Origin: CATQGW01 sp965242565
GTDB lineage: Bacteria > Chloroflexota > Dehalococcoidia > Bin125
DNA: 64,000 nucleotides
NCBI GenBank assembly: GCA_965242565.1
Contig: OZ251457.1
Span: 1,240,001 to 1,304,000, forward strand
Reading direction: 5' to 3'
The notes below the pieces were generated by a model, which did no database searches, was not told the DNA's origin, and was given only the letters and a program-made list of their open reading frames with translations. Positions 33,656 through 42,127 of the stretch are shown piece after piece. How positions within the stretch are numbered: the first letter of the stretch is position 1; each line of letters opens with the position of its first letter. Made by a program: the position numbers and the translations under genes.

Positions 33656-36435
33656 CTGCGCCGGGCCCGTTGCGGGCCGTTCGCGGGCAGCGGCGCGATC
33701 ATCGCTTCGTACATGCCCAAGAGGTGCTCGGCCCGCTCGCGGTCCGAGGCGAAACGCCTGCGACGGTAGAGGCGGTCGACGGCGCGATCGAGTTGGCGGT
33801 GGGCGTCGCGGAGGTCGGCAGGCATCAGATCGGGGTCGTACAGATTCGCGAGGCTTTCATTCGGAAAGCGGGCGCGGGCGTCGAGCACTGCATCAGCAGC
33901 GGCCGACAGCGCCTGGAGTCGGTCCTCGCTCAGTTCCGGCACCGGAAACGTGTTGTAGACGAGGCTGGTCGAAAACCGGTAGTCACTCTTCAGCCGGCCG
34001 CCGATCTGGGCGAGCCAGGCATTGTGCATCGCCGAGCAGAGCAGGGCGAACACGGGCTTCGACGCGCCTTCGATGACGCGCAGCGCGTTGCTCGGCACTG
34101 CCGGCGGCTCAAGCCAGCCAATCGGCACGTAGGTCCGCCGGGAGGAGCTTGTTTCCGGAATCACCAAGAACGGCTCATCCGGCGTGCAGGTCTGGGCGAA
34201 TTCGTTTGGGCGCTTCGAGAGTTCGCGGGCCTCGGGACTTCGGCTCGCACTCCTGAACGCTCGGACTTCCTGAATGATCCTGCGCAACGGTTCGCAATCC
34301 GCCAGCAGCGACGGGCCCGCGTTCCGAAGGTGCAGTATCCAGCGCTCCTCGCGGTTGATGAATTCGCGCGCACCGACATACGGGCGAACGAACGGGGTCG
34401 CCGCCGGGCATTCCGTCAGCAACGCCCCTCGTTCCTCGCGGTCGAGGATGAAATGCCCGCCGTCGATCGGCTGCGTGCCATAGGTGAGCGGTGGAAGGCC
34501 GTTCAGCGGTACTCTGGATTTTCGTACCGCGATGTTCGGATCCGCAAGCGCTTCTCCGTCGAGCAGATACGGAGCGAGCACCGTGTGCTCCGTCTGCTCC
34601 GGCGGTCCGCGCAGATCATCGTAGGAGTAGAGTGCGCGCCGGCTCGGCGCAACCGTGCGGGGCGCGAGGCCGATGACGACGACATGCACATGGGCTTTGC
34701 CGCGCGCTTCCGACGACCATTCGAACGTGCGGTGCGCGAACATGATCTCCAAGCCGTACCGCTCCAACAGCACCGGCCACAGGGTCGCGACCTGTTCGCC
34801 CTGGGTGATCGAGTTCGTCGCAACGAACGCGATCTTCGCATTCTCCGCCTGGACGTATTTGCCGGCCTGGAAGAACCATGCGGTCACGTAGTCCAAATGG
34901 CCGGTGCCGCCGTTCAGTTCGGCGATGCGCCGAAGCTGCCGGCCTTGTGTCGCGGACCTCAGCTGCGAGCCCACAAACGGCGGATTGCCGAACACGTAGG
35001 AGCACTCGTCTGCCGGCAGCACTTCGTTCCAGTCGAGTTCAAGCGCGTCTTCAGGGTGAATGTGCGGTGCGGCCGCCAGTGGGATCCGGGCGAAGGTGCG
35101 GCCGAGCTCTTCGCTCATTCGCCGGTTCATGATGTGGTCCATCATCCACAGCGCCGCCTCTGCGATGAGGCAGGCGAAATCGTTCAGCTCGATCCCGTAG
35201 AACTGGTCGACATCGATCATTGAGAGCTGGGAGACATCCAGGGCACCAGTGCTCGCCCCGCTCGGGTGCAGGCGCTTGAGGATCGCGATCTCCAGTTCGC
35301 GCAGCTCCCGATAGGCGACGATCAGGAAATTGCCGCAACCGCAGGCCGGGTCGAGCAACTTGAGGGAGCCGAGCTTCTTCTGGAGATCGCGCAGCGCCGC
35401 CTCGCGCACGGCGGGCGAGCGTCTCCGGCGGGCCCGATCGAACTCCGCCCGCAGATCGTCGAGGAACAGCGGCTCAATCACTTTGAGAATCGCCTGCTCC
35501 GACGTGTAGTGGGCGCCGGAGGCACGACGTTCGCCCGGGTCCATGATCGACTGGAAGAGCGAACCGAAGATTGCGGGCGAGATGCCGTCCCAGTTGAACC
35601 AGGCGGCGTCGAGCACCGACTCCCGCAACTCGGAAGTGAACGACGGCATCGGCAGGGCGCCTTCGAACAGGTCCCCGTTCACGTACGGAAACGCATTGAG
35701 ATCCTCGTCCAGATAGGTCTGCCGATCCTCTTCCGGCGTGTCCAGCACTTCGAACAGGTTGGTCAGCCACTGGCCGAGCGTCGCGCCATCAGTCGTAGTG
35801 CGCTGCTCGATCAAGTTCAGGAACGCATCCTGCGGAAAGATGCCGGAGTCTTCCGCGAAGAAGCAGAAAACGAGCCGGACCATGAGCCGCTGCAACGACT
35901 CGCCACCGTAGCCGGATGACAGCAGCGCGTCGTGAATCGCCCCCACCAGCTCGGACGCGCGGATATTGACGGGATCCTGGTCAGTGAATCGCGGCTGCTG
36001 AACGCCCATGATGAACGCGAATTTGTGGATGTGCTTCGACAAATCGGCGAGTCGGAAGCGCGTGGCTTCGCGCTCGTCCAGGTCTTCCAGCTCGAATTCC
36101 TGGAAGTTGCACAGCAGCAGATAGCGGGGCCGGGCCGCATTATCGAGCCCGTCGAAGTACCGCAGCGCTTGCTCCCGCGCGACCGTCAGACTGCGGCCCG
36201 CGCTCTTCTGCTCGACCAACAGCGTTCCCGGCCAGTGGAGATCGATGTAGCCACGCGTGTTGTCGAGCAGCGTGACCCGCTCTTCGTAGCGGGCGACGGC
36301 GCGGCGTTCGACATCGAAGATGCGGAAGAACGCTTCGTAGAACGCTTGCGTTTCGCCCTTCTCGTAGACCGCGTCCTTCCACTCGCGAGAGAACCGGCGG
36401 GCGCGGACTCGCAGTTCATTCGTGGCGACCACCAT
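33652..36435 (-). CDS. MmeI-like type IIL restriction-modification enzyme
   Basis: This 927-residue single-chain protein combines nuclease and DNA adenine methyltransferase. The N-terminal nuclease has D65 in YIDLHWPG and E75-Q-K77 in LLVEQKSAG, a D-x9-ExK site as in MmeI. A helical connector (80-350) follows, with GAHYTSEQAIL leading into the methyltransferase. SAM motif I is DPACGCGNF near residue 360 and catalytic NPPF is near 482. The last 250-300 residues are the target-recognition region, which sets both cutting and methylation specificity. Length fits the family. Base composition is less GC-rich than flanking genes, as expected for transferred defence genes. The start is ATG 36435. No separate methyltransferase or inhibitor gene is near. 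Confidence 0.9.
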   Translation of the reverse strand: MVVATNELRVRARRFSREWKDAVYEKGETQAFYEAFFRIFDVERRAVARYEERVTLLDNTRGYIDLHWPGTLLVEQKSAGRSLTVAREQALRYFDGLDNAARPRYLLLCNFQEFELEDLDEREATRFRLADLSKHIHKFAFIMGVQQPRFTDQDPVNIRASELVGAIHDALLSSGYGGESLQRLMVRLVFCFFAEDSGIFPQDAFLNLIEQRTTTDGATLGQWLTNLFEVLDTPEEDRQTYLDEDLNAFPYVNGDLFEGALPMPSFTSELRESVLDAAWFNWDGISPAIFGSLFQSIMDPGERRASGAHYTSEQAILKVIEPLFLDDLRAEFDRARRRRSPAVREAALRDLQKKLGSLKLLDPACGCGNFLIVAYRELRELEIAILKRLHPSGASTGALDVSQLSMIDVDQFYGIELNDFACLIAEAALWMMDHIMNRRMSEELGRTFARIPLAAAPHIHPEDALELDWNEVLPADECSYVFGNPPFVGSQLRSATQGRQLRRIAELNGGTGHLDYVTAWFFQAGKYVQAENAKIAFVATNSITQGEQVATLWPVLLERYGLEIMFAHRTFEWSSEARGKAHVHVVVIGLAPRTVAPSRRALYSYDDLRGPPEQTEHTVLAPYLLDGEALADPNIAVRKSRVPLNGLPPLTYGTQPIDGGHFILDREERGALLTECPAATPFVRPYVGAREFINREERWILHLRNAGPSLLADCEPLRRIIQEVRAFRSASRSPEARELSKRPNEFAQTCTPDEPFLVIPETSSSRRTYVPIGWLEPPAVPSNALRVIEGASKPVFALLCSAMHNAWLAQIGGRLKSDYRFSTSLVYNTFPVPELSEDRLQALSAAADAVLDARARFPNESLANLYDPDLMPADLRDAHRQLDRAVDRLYRRRRFASDRERAEHLLGMYEAMIAPLPANGPQRARRR

Positions 36436-36456
36436 TGGCCAAGGCCTTTATGCGCG

Positions 36457-36483
36457 GCGGGCGCGCTCCGGGAGCGCGCCCGC
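36457..36483. terminator. Strong GC-rich hairpin between the luciferase-like and MmeI-like genes
   Basis: Perfect arms GCGGGCGCGCTCC and GGAGCGCGCCCGC meet at a single G. It lies 39 bp beyond the stop of the luciferase-like gene and 21 bp before the MmeI-like start, all on the minus strand. It has no T tract, so termination is likely weak or factor-assisted. Confidence 0.5.
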
Positions 36484-36522
36484 TCGGACTGCCCTTCTCG
36501 AAGTGGCCGGGCCGGCGAGGGC

Positions 36523-37809
36523 TTAGAGGGCCTCGTTGGTTTTGGTGTCCACCTCGAACGGGCCTTTGAGGTCAAGCTCTTTGCCCATCTCGCGGACGGC
36601 GGGGATGACCTCTTCGCCGAAGAGGCGCAGCGAGCGCATCGAGTCCTCGTGGTTCATCGCGCCGTCGCCGTCCCAGAAGAAGATCGAGCCGGGGCGGAGC
36701 GTCTCCAGCACGTGCTTGATCTTCGGCAGCACAGTCTTGGGCGTGCCGGAGATGATCGAGTACTTGTTGACCTGCTCCTCGTAGGTGCCGAGGAAGTCGG
36801 CCTGGTCCTGGGAGTCGGCGCTGGGCGCGGAAGCCGTGGCGGGGGCGTCCTCCTGCTGGCGGCCGCGGGAGGCGGCGGCGAAGGTCGAGACGGTGGGCAG
36901 CAGCGAGGTGCGGCTGGTCAGGCCGGGCAGGTTTTGGAGGTTGGCGCGCACCTGGCCCTGATTGCCCTCGAGGAAGGGGTTGGCCGGGCCGGCGATGTAC
37001 TTGCGGCCGGCCTCTTCGGCCAGCTCTTCGGTCTCGTCGACATGCACCTTGAACAGGTAGCCGTGGTGCTGGGTGCCGGCTTCGTAGCCCTGCTCCTGCG
37101 CGACCTCGTCGTAGTAGTCGAACGACTTCTTGGTCGGCTCGAGTTCGGTGGCGAGCATGATGTAGGGGTAGCGCTGCTTGGCGCACCAAGCGACGGTGTT
37201 GCGGCTCATCACGCCGGGGATCCAGATTTGGGGGTGCGGCTCCTGGTAGGGGCGGGCCCAGGGGTTGACGTAGCGGTACTGGTAGTGCTCGCCCTCCCAG
37301 CGGAACGGGCCCGGGGTGCTCCAGGCCTTGACCACGAAGTCGTGGGCTTCCTGGAAGCGCTCCCAGTTGAAGGGCGCCTGCGAGTTGTGGGCGACGCTTT
37401 CGCGGCCGGTGCCGCGCACCCAGCCGGTGACCAGCCGCCCGCGCGAGATCATGTCGATCTCGGCCAGCTCTTCGGCGAGCCAGAGGGGGTCTTCCCAGAT
37501 CGGCAGCACGTTGCCGAGCAGCACGATCTTGGCGCGCTTGGTGATTCGCGCCAGGATCGCGGCCTCGACGTTCATCACGCCGCCCATGCAAAACGGCGTG
37601 GAGTGGTGCTCGTTGAGCATCAGCCCGTCGAAGCCCATCTCCTCGGCGTAGACCTTCTCGTCGAGGTAGCGGTTGTAGAGGTCGGCCCCGATCCTGGGGT
37701 CGTAGTCGGCGTTGGTCATGCCGAGGTCTTCGATCTCGCGGCCGGTCGCGCCGACCCAGCCGGACTCGAAGTCCTGGTAGGGACGCTCGGTGAAGTAGCC
37801 AATGAACAT
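36523..37809 (-). CDS. LLM-class flavin-dependent oxidoreductase (luciferase-like)
   Basis: This 428-residue TIM-barrel flavoprotein is luciferase-like. FIGYFTERPYQDFE starts the barrel. EEMGFDGLMLNEHHS (around 54-68) is the flavin/phosphate loop region with the conserved histidines. EIDMISRGRLVTGWVRGTGRE binds FMN phosphate. PHPQIWIPGVMSRNTVAWCA lies near the active site. It probably oxidises an organic substrate using reduced flavin and oxygen. A Ser/Ala-rich insertion (around 335-360) is a surface loop. GAAGAGGAACCCGA precedes ATG 37809; longer in-frame extensions lie antisense to a neighbour and lack a ribosome site. Confidence 0.92.
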   Translation of the reverse strand: MFIGYFTERPYQDFESGWVGATGREIEDLGMTNADYDPRIGADLYNRYLDEKVYAEEMGFDGLMLNEHHSTPFCMGGVMNVEAAILARITKRAKIVLLGNVLPIWEDPLWLAEELAEIDMISRGRLVTGWVRGTGRESVAHNSQAPFNWERFQEAHDFVVKAWSTPGPFRWEGEHYQYRYVNPWARPYQEPHPQIWIPGVMSRNTVAWCAKQRYPYIMLATELEPTKKSFDYYDEVAQEQGYEAGTQHHGYLFKVHVDETEELAEEAGRKYIAGPANPFLEGNQGQVRANLQNLPGLTSRTSLLPTVSTFAAASRGRQQEDAPATASAPSADSQDQADFLGTYEEQVNKYSIISGTPKTVLPKIKHVLETLRPGSIFFWDGDGAMNHEDSMRSLRLFGEEVIPAVREMGKELDLKGPFEVDTKTNEAL

Positions 37810-37826
37810 TCGGGTTCCTCTTCCCT

Positions 37827-37846
37827 GCCCCGCGTTGGCGCGGGGC
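37827..37846. promoter_or_regulatory. Hairpin in the leader of the luciferase-like gene
   Basis: Arms GCCCCGCG and CGCGGGGC surround TTGG. It lies between the -10-like box and the ribosome site of the gene starting at 37809, so it forms in the 5' leader. It could also end transcription coming from the upstream hydrolase gene. Confidence 0.45.
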
Positions 37847-37857
37847 GTTACTCGCGC

Positions 37858-37863
37858 AGGATA
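37858..37863 (-). promoter_or_regulatory. -10-like box TATCCT for the luciferase-like gene
   Basis: Minus-strand GCTATCCTGCG lies 49 bp before the ATG at 37809. It is the fourth member of the TATCCTG set in this window. Confidence 0.4.
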
Positions 37864-37898
37864 GCGCCCACGGCGGACGCGCGCGGAGCTTCCGTGTT

Positions 37899-38690
37899 TC
37901 AGCCGGCGGCGATGTGGGCGGCGACCGCCGCCGCCGCGCCCTCGGCGTCCTCCAGTTCGACCAAGTGGCCGAGGCCGGGCAGCACCTGGAGCGAGGCGTT
38001 GGACAGGGCCGCTTCGTAGGCCCGGCCCACGCCGATCGGCGTGACGCGGTCGTCCTCGCCCCAGAGCAGCAGGGTGCGCACCCGCGTCTCGCTGAGCAGG
38101 TGCGGCAGCTGGCGGTTGAACATCCAGGGCTTCCAGGTCAGCCGCGCGGTCATCTCGCGGCTGAAATCCCAGAGCTCCTTCAGTTCGGGCGCGGCTTCGT
38201 CGCCGAAGACCTCGGCGTAGGCGTCGTCCGAGGAGAAGCCGAGCTTCACGTACTCCTCGAACTCGTAGAAGATCACGTCGGCGATCTCGCCTTCCTCGGG
38301 CTGGATGCCGGCCGCGCCGATCAGCGTGAGCGAGGAGAGGTCGTGGTCGCTCATGCTGGCCAGCTCGGCGGCGACCCAGCCGCCGAAGCCCAGGCCGACC
38401 AGATGCACGGAGCCGAGGCCGAGCGCCTCGATCGTGCGGCGCGCGAGGATCGCCATGTCGCGGGCCGAGCGGGCCCACTCGGGGCGCTCCGACTGCCCGT
38501 AGCCGGGCATGTCGGGCACGCTCACGGCGTGCGTCGCCGCCAGCTGCTCGTAGAACGGGATCCAGCCGGGGTTGCCGGTGGAGTGGTGCAGCACCACGAC
38601 AGGCTCGCCCTGTCCGTCCTGCAGCACGCGGACATTGCCGCCGGCGACCTGCACGGTGGTTTCGGAGTGGGTTTCGGTTTGTGTCGTCAC
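37899..38690 (-). CDS. Alpha/beta hydrolase-fold protein without the nucleophile serine
   Basis: This 263-residue protein has a normal alpha/beta hydrolase scaffold: VVLHHSTGNPGW (32-43), VPDMPGYGQSERP (58-70), WGEDDRVTP for the acid and LPGLGHLVELE for the histidine. The nucleophile elbow reads G99-L-G101-F-G103-G, with Gly where the Ser should be and Leu where His or Tyr usually stands. Codons confirm this (GGC CTG GGC TTC GGC). Asp and His are kept, so the change looks specific. It may be a lyase, a ligand-binding protein or a cofactor-free enzyme. It is transcribed in the same direction as the luciferase-like gene, 89 bp upstream of it, suggesting a joint pathway. Confidence 0.85.
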   Translation of the reverse strand: MTTQTETHSETTVQVAGGNVRVLQDGQGEPVVVLHHSTGNPGWIPFYEQLAATHAVSVPDMPGYGQSERPEWARSARDMAILARRTIEALGLGSVHLVGLGFGGWVAAELASMSDHDLSSLTLIGAAGIQPEEGEIADVIFYEFEEYVKLGFSSDDAYAEVFGDEAAPELKELWDFSREMTARLTWKPWMFNRQLPHLLSETRVRTLLLWGEDDRVTPIGVGRAYEAALSNASLQVLPGLGHLVELEDAEGAAAAVAAHIAAG

Positions 38691-38793
38691 GCGAAGCGCT
38701 TTCCCTTGCTCGAATCGTTCGCACGTAGCATAGCTTGCGCACGCCGGGCCGGGACCGGGCGCGTCACGCAGTAGACGGCCGGGGAGCGTTCTG

Positions 38794-41700
38794 ATGCTCG
38801 GACTGGTCAGACTGGCGGCCTTGCGGGAGTTGCGCGGCGGCTGGCGGCTGCTGCTGGTCGCCGCGGCGGTGCTGACGTTCGCGTCCGCGCTGACGGCGCT
38901 GCCGCTGGTCTACAACGCCACCAGCGCCGACCTGGCGCTGCATGAGCTGATCGAGCAAAGTCCGGACGCGGTGCTCTTCGCGGATCACGCGCGCACCGAC
39001 CGGCCTCCGCTCCGCTCCGATATCGACACCGTCGACCAGTCCGCGCAGCAAGCCCGCGACCGGCACCTCGCCCGGTTCGAAGGACTCGTCAGCGAAACCC
39101 GCCGCATGACGGAGACGCCGCAAAGCCCGGTCCGCTGGACCCGCACCGACAACCAGCTCTTTGAAGCCCTGCCCGCCTACTTCCAAACCGCGGAGCAGCT
39201 GCGTGAACACGCGCGGCTCGTCGAGGGCCGCTGGCCTGCGCAGGACGCATCCGAGGTCGGTTTCGACAAGCCGATCCCCACCGTGATCGGCGCGAAGTTG
39301 GCCGATCAGATGGGCCTCGGCGTGGGTTCCGTGATCGGCTGGTTCGGACGGTACGACTCTGAGGAAGAGGAGTGGATCTTCGGGCTCGAATCCGAAGTCG
39401 TCGGCATCATCGAGCCGCTCGCCGACAACCTACATGTCTTCCACTACACCGACACCTGGTTTGAGCTGCAATACAACATCGGCCCGGGGGGCGAGGAGCT
39501 GCCCTACTTCGCTGTGTTCATCGAAGAGGATGTGCTGATCCACGCGCTTGTGAGGGGGATGGGGCTCTCCGGCGTCACGCTCACTCACCGGTGGCGCACG
39601 CGCCTGCACCCCGATGTGCTGACCAGCGACGATGTCGACGCCGTCGTGGAGGGCTTTGAGGCCTACGTCCAGCAGCTGCAGCGGCTCGAGGGCGGCTCGG
39701 CCTCGGCGTTCCTGCTGCGGGTGCTGACCGACTACCAGCGCCAGGCTTCGTTTAGCGGCGGGCAGTCGCTGCTGGCCGGTCTGCAGCTGGTGGCCGTGGC
39801 GCTCTTCGCAGTGGCGTTGATCGGACGGCGCGTGGCGGCGCGCACCGCTGCGGACCGTGAGCGGCTGGCCGCGCGGGGGGCGCGCGCCTGGCAGCAGGCG
39901 GCGGCGCAGGCGATGCTCGGGCTCTGGATTGCGGCGCCCGCGGCGGTGCTGGGCGCGCCGCTGGCCGCCTTTGCGCTGCACCACGCCGGGCGGCTGGAGG
40001 CGATCGCCCGCTTCAGCGGCGGCCAGCCGCTCGACACGCGGCTGACCGGCGAGGCCTGGCTACTGGCGCTGGGCGGGGCGCTGGCCGCCTGGCTGGCTTT
40101 CGCCGCGCCGGCCTGGCTCGAGGCGCGGCGGCGCGTCGATCTGCGCGAGCGGGGACGCCCGCAGCGGCAGAGTCTGATCCAGCGGGCCTGGCTGGATGTC
40201 GCGCTGCTGGTGCTCGCGGCCGTGCTCTTCCTGCAGTTCCGCGCGCAGGCGACGGGCGGCGCGCTGGCGGCCTTTGAGGACGGCGGGATCAATCCGGTGC
40301 TGATGATCAGCCCCGGACTGCTGCTGCTCGGCGCGGCGCTGGTGCTGATTCGGATCGCGCCGCGGATCATCAACGCGATCGCCGCCGCGCTCGCCCGCAC
40401 CGGCGCGCCGACCTGGTCGCTGCTGGCGCTGCAAACCGCTGCGCGGCGGCCGGCCGCCGCGATGTCGTTGATCGCGCTGGTCGCCTTCATCACCGCCGTC
40501 GGCCTGATCTCCGCCACCTACGCGGCCACGATCCGCGACACCGAGGAGGAACGCATCCGTTACGTCGTCGGCCCTGAAGTGCGGGGCGTCTCGATCGGCT
40601 CCAATTTGGCCAATTCCACGACATCGCGCGTGATCGAGCCGCTCGACTCGCGGGCAGGCGTCGATGCCGCCTCCGCCGCCTACCGGGGGATCGGCAACAT
40701 CGGGGGCGACCAGACGGGTAGCCGCGTGATTCTGCTCGGCGTGCAGAGCGAGCGCGTTGACGAGCTGGTCTCGCTCGACGCCGATGAGCTGGGAATGTCC
40801 GCTGCGGACCTGCTGGCGGCGATCGCCCGCGAGCCCGGCAGGCCCGGCGCGCCGCTGCCCGATGACGCCGAAGCGCTGTTGATCCGTGTGCGTACGGACC
40901 CGGCCAACGCCAACCTTGAGATGTTCGCCCGTGTGACCGATCGCTTCAGGCAGGTCGTCGAGCGTAAATTCCGCGACGATCCGGGCGGCGACTGGAGCGT
41001 GCTGCGGGCTTCGCTGACCTCCACGCCGGGGCGGACGCTCAGCCGCCCGCTGCGGCTCGCGGCGATCATCGTGCGGCCCAGAGCCCGCGTGGTCCGCGCG
41101 CCGACCGGCGCGATCTGGCTGGACGACCTGCGGGCCGAAACGCCCGACGGAGCGACGCCGATCGAGGGCTTTGAGCGCGACGCGCCCTGGCGTTCCGCGC
41201 TCGGCGTCGCCGGCGGGGACCGCGTCGAATTCGACGCCGCAGGCGCGGTTGAGGGCGAAGCGGCGCTCCGCTACTCGTGGTCCGGGCTGCGCGCGAACGA
41301 CGAGCTGATCATCGTCCGCGAATCGCCCAACCTGCCGGTGCGCGCTGCGATTGACCGCGAATCGCTCGAAGCGGCCGGGCTGGCACTCGGCGATGTCACA
41401 CCGATCGTCGTGGGCGGCGCGGCGATCCCTGTGCGCATCGCGGCCGTCGCCGACTACTTCCCCACGCTCAATCCGGCGCAGGGCGGTTTCCTGATCGCGG
41501 ACCTCGCGGCGCTGCGCGCCGCCGCGCTGGTCGCGGCCAGCCGCGCGGTGCTGCCGATTACCGAAATTTGGGCCGCCACGGACAACGATGACGCCCGCGC
41601 CGTCGCCGGCGAGTTGATGGATGAGGTCTACCTCTCCAGCGTAGTGCTTGACGCTCGGCTGCTGCTCAACGACGCGCAGACCGATCCGTTCCGCTCGGGC

Positions 41701-42126
41701 GGCATCGCGGCGCTGTTCGTGGTGGGCTTCCTCGGCCTGCTCATCATGGGCGCGACCACGCTTTTCCTGACGCTGGCCGCCGAGGGGCAGGAACGCGCGC
41801 GCGAGTTCGCGCTGCTGCAAACCATCGGCTACGGACGCGCCGCGATGCGCTTGCAGGCCGCCGTCGAAGTGCTGCTGATCCTGCTGATCGGGATCGGCGT
41901 CGGGCTGGGGCTGGGACGGGCCGTGGCGGGCGCGCTGCTCGGCTTCCTCGAAGTCACCGCCGAGGGCGTCCGCGCCGCGCCGCCGACCTCTATCTCGGTT
42001 GACTGGCTGGTGGCGGCGCTGGGCATCGCCGCGCTGACCGCCTGCGCCCTCGCCGGCGTGGCGCTGGTCGCCCGCTGGATCGCCGCCCGCGACGCGGCAG
42101 CGCTGCTGCGCGAAGGGGAGGACTGA
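38794..42126 (+). CDS. Giant FtsX/MacB-type ABC transporter permease
   Basis: This 1110-residue membrane protein starts with a transmembrane helix (LLLVAAAVLTFASALTAL). A large extracytoplasmic domain follows (about 40-320), then an FtsX-type helix bundle (about 330-570; LAGLQLVAVALFAVALIGRRV, MSLIALVAFITAVGLIS). A second extracytoplasmic domain (about 575-960) and a final FtsX bundle (about 960-1100; IAALFVVGFLGLLIMGATTLFL, VLLILLIGIGVGLGLGRAVAG) complete it. MacB/LolC-like systems act on lipoproteins or envelope enzymes without a channel. The partner ATPase is not in the window. The next gene, a paralogue, starts one base after the stop. Confidence 0.87.
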   Translation: MLGLVRLAALRELRGGWRLLLVAAAVLTFASALTALPLVYNATSADLALHELIEQSPDAVLFADHARTDRPPLRSDIDTVDQSAQQARDRHLARFEGLVSETRRMTETPQSPVRWTRTDNQLFEALPAYFQTAEQLREHARLVEGRWPAQDASEVGFDKPIPTVIGAKLADQMGLGVGSVIGWFGRYDSEEEEWIFGLESEVVGIIEPLADNLHVFHYTDTWFELQYNIGPGGEELPYFAVFIEEDVLIHALVRGMGLSGVTLTHRWRTRLHPDVLTSDDVDAVVEGFEAYVQQLQRLEGGSASAFLLRVLTDYQRQASFSGGQSLLAGLQLVAVALFAVALIGRRVAARTAADRERLAARGARAWQQAAAQAMLGLWIAAPAAVLGAPLAAFALHHAGRLEAIARFSGGQPLDTRLTGEAWLLALGGALAAWLAFAAPAWLEARRRVDLRERGRPQRQSLIQRAWLDVALLVLAAVLFLQFRAQATGGALAAFEDGGINPVLMISPGLLLLGAALVLIRIAPRIINAIAAALARTGAPTWSLLALQTAARRPAAAMSLIALVAFITAVGLISATYAATIRDTEEERIRYVVGPEVRGVSIGSNLANSTTSRVIEPLDSRAGVDAASAAYRGIGNIGGDQTGSRVILLGVQSERVDELVSLDADELGMSAADLLAAIAREPGRPGAPLPDDAEALLIRVRTDPANANLEMFARVTDRFRQVVERKFRDDPGGDWSVLRASLTSTPGRTLSRPLRLAAIIVRPRARVVRAPTGAIWLDDLRAETPDGATPIEGFERDAPWRSALGVAGGDRVEFDAAGAVEGEAALRYSWSGLRANDELIIVRESPNLPVRAAIDRESLEAAGLALGDVTPIVVGGAAIPVRIAAVADYFPTLNPAQGGFLIADLAALRAAALVAASRAVLPITEIWAATDNDDARAVAGELMDEVYLSSVVLDARLLLNDAQTDPFRSGGIAALFVVGFLGLLIMGATTLFLTLAAEGQERAREFALLQTIGYGRAAMRLQAAVEVLLILLIGIGVGLGLGRAVAGALLGFLEVTAEGVRAAPPTSISVDWLVAALGIAALTACALAGVALVARWIAARDAAALLREGED

Positions 42127-42127
42127 G

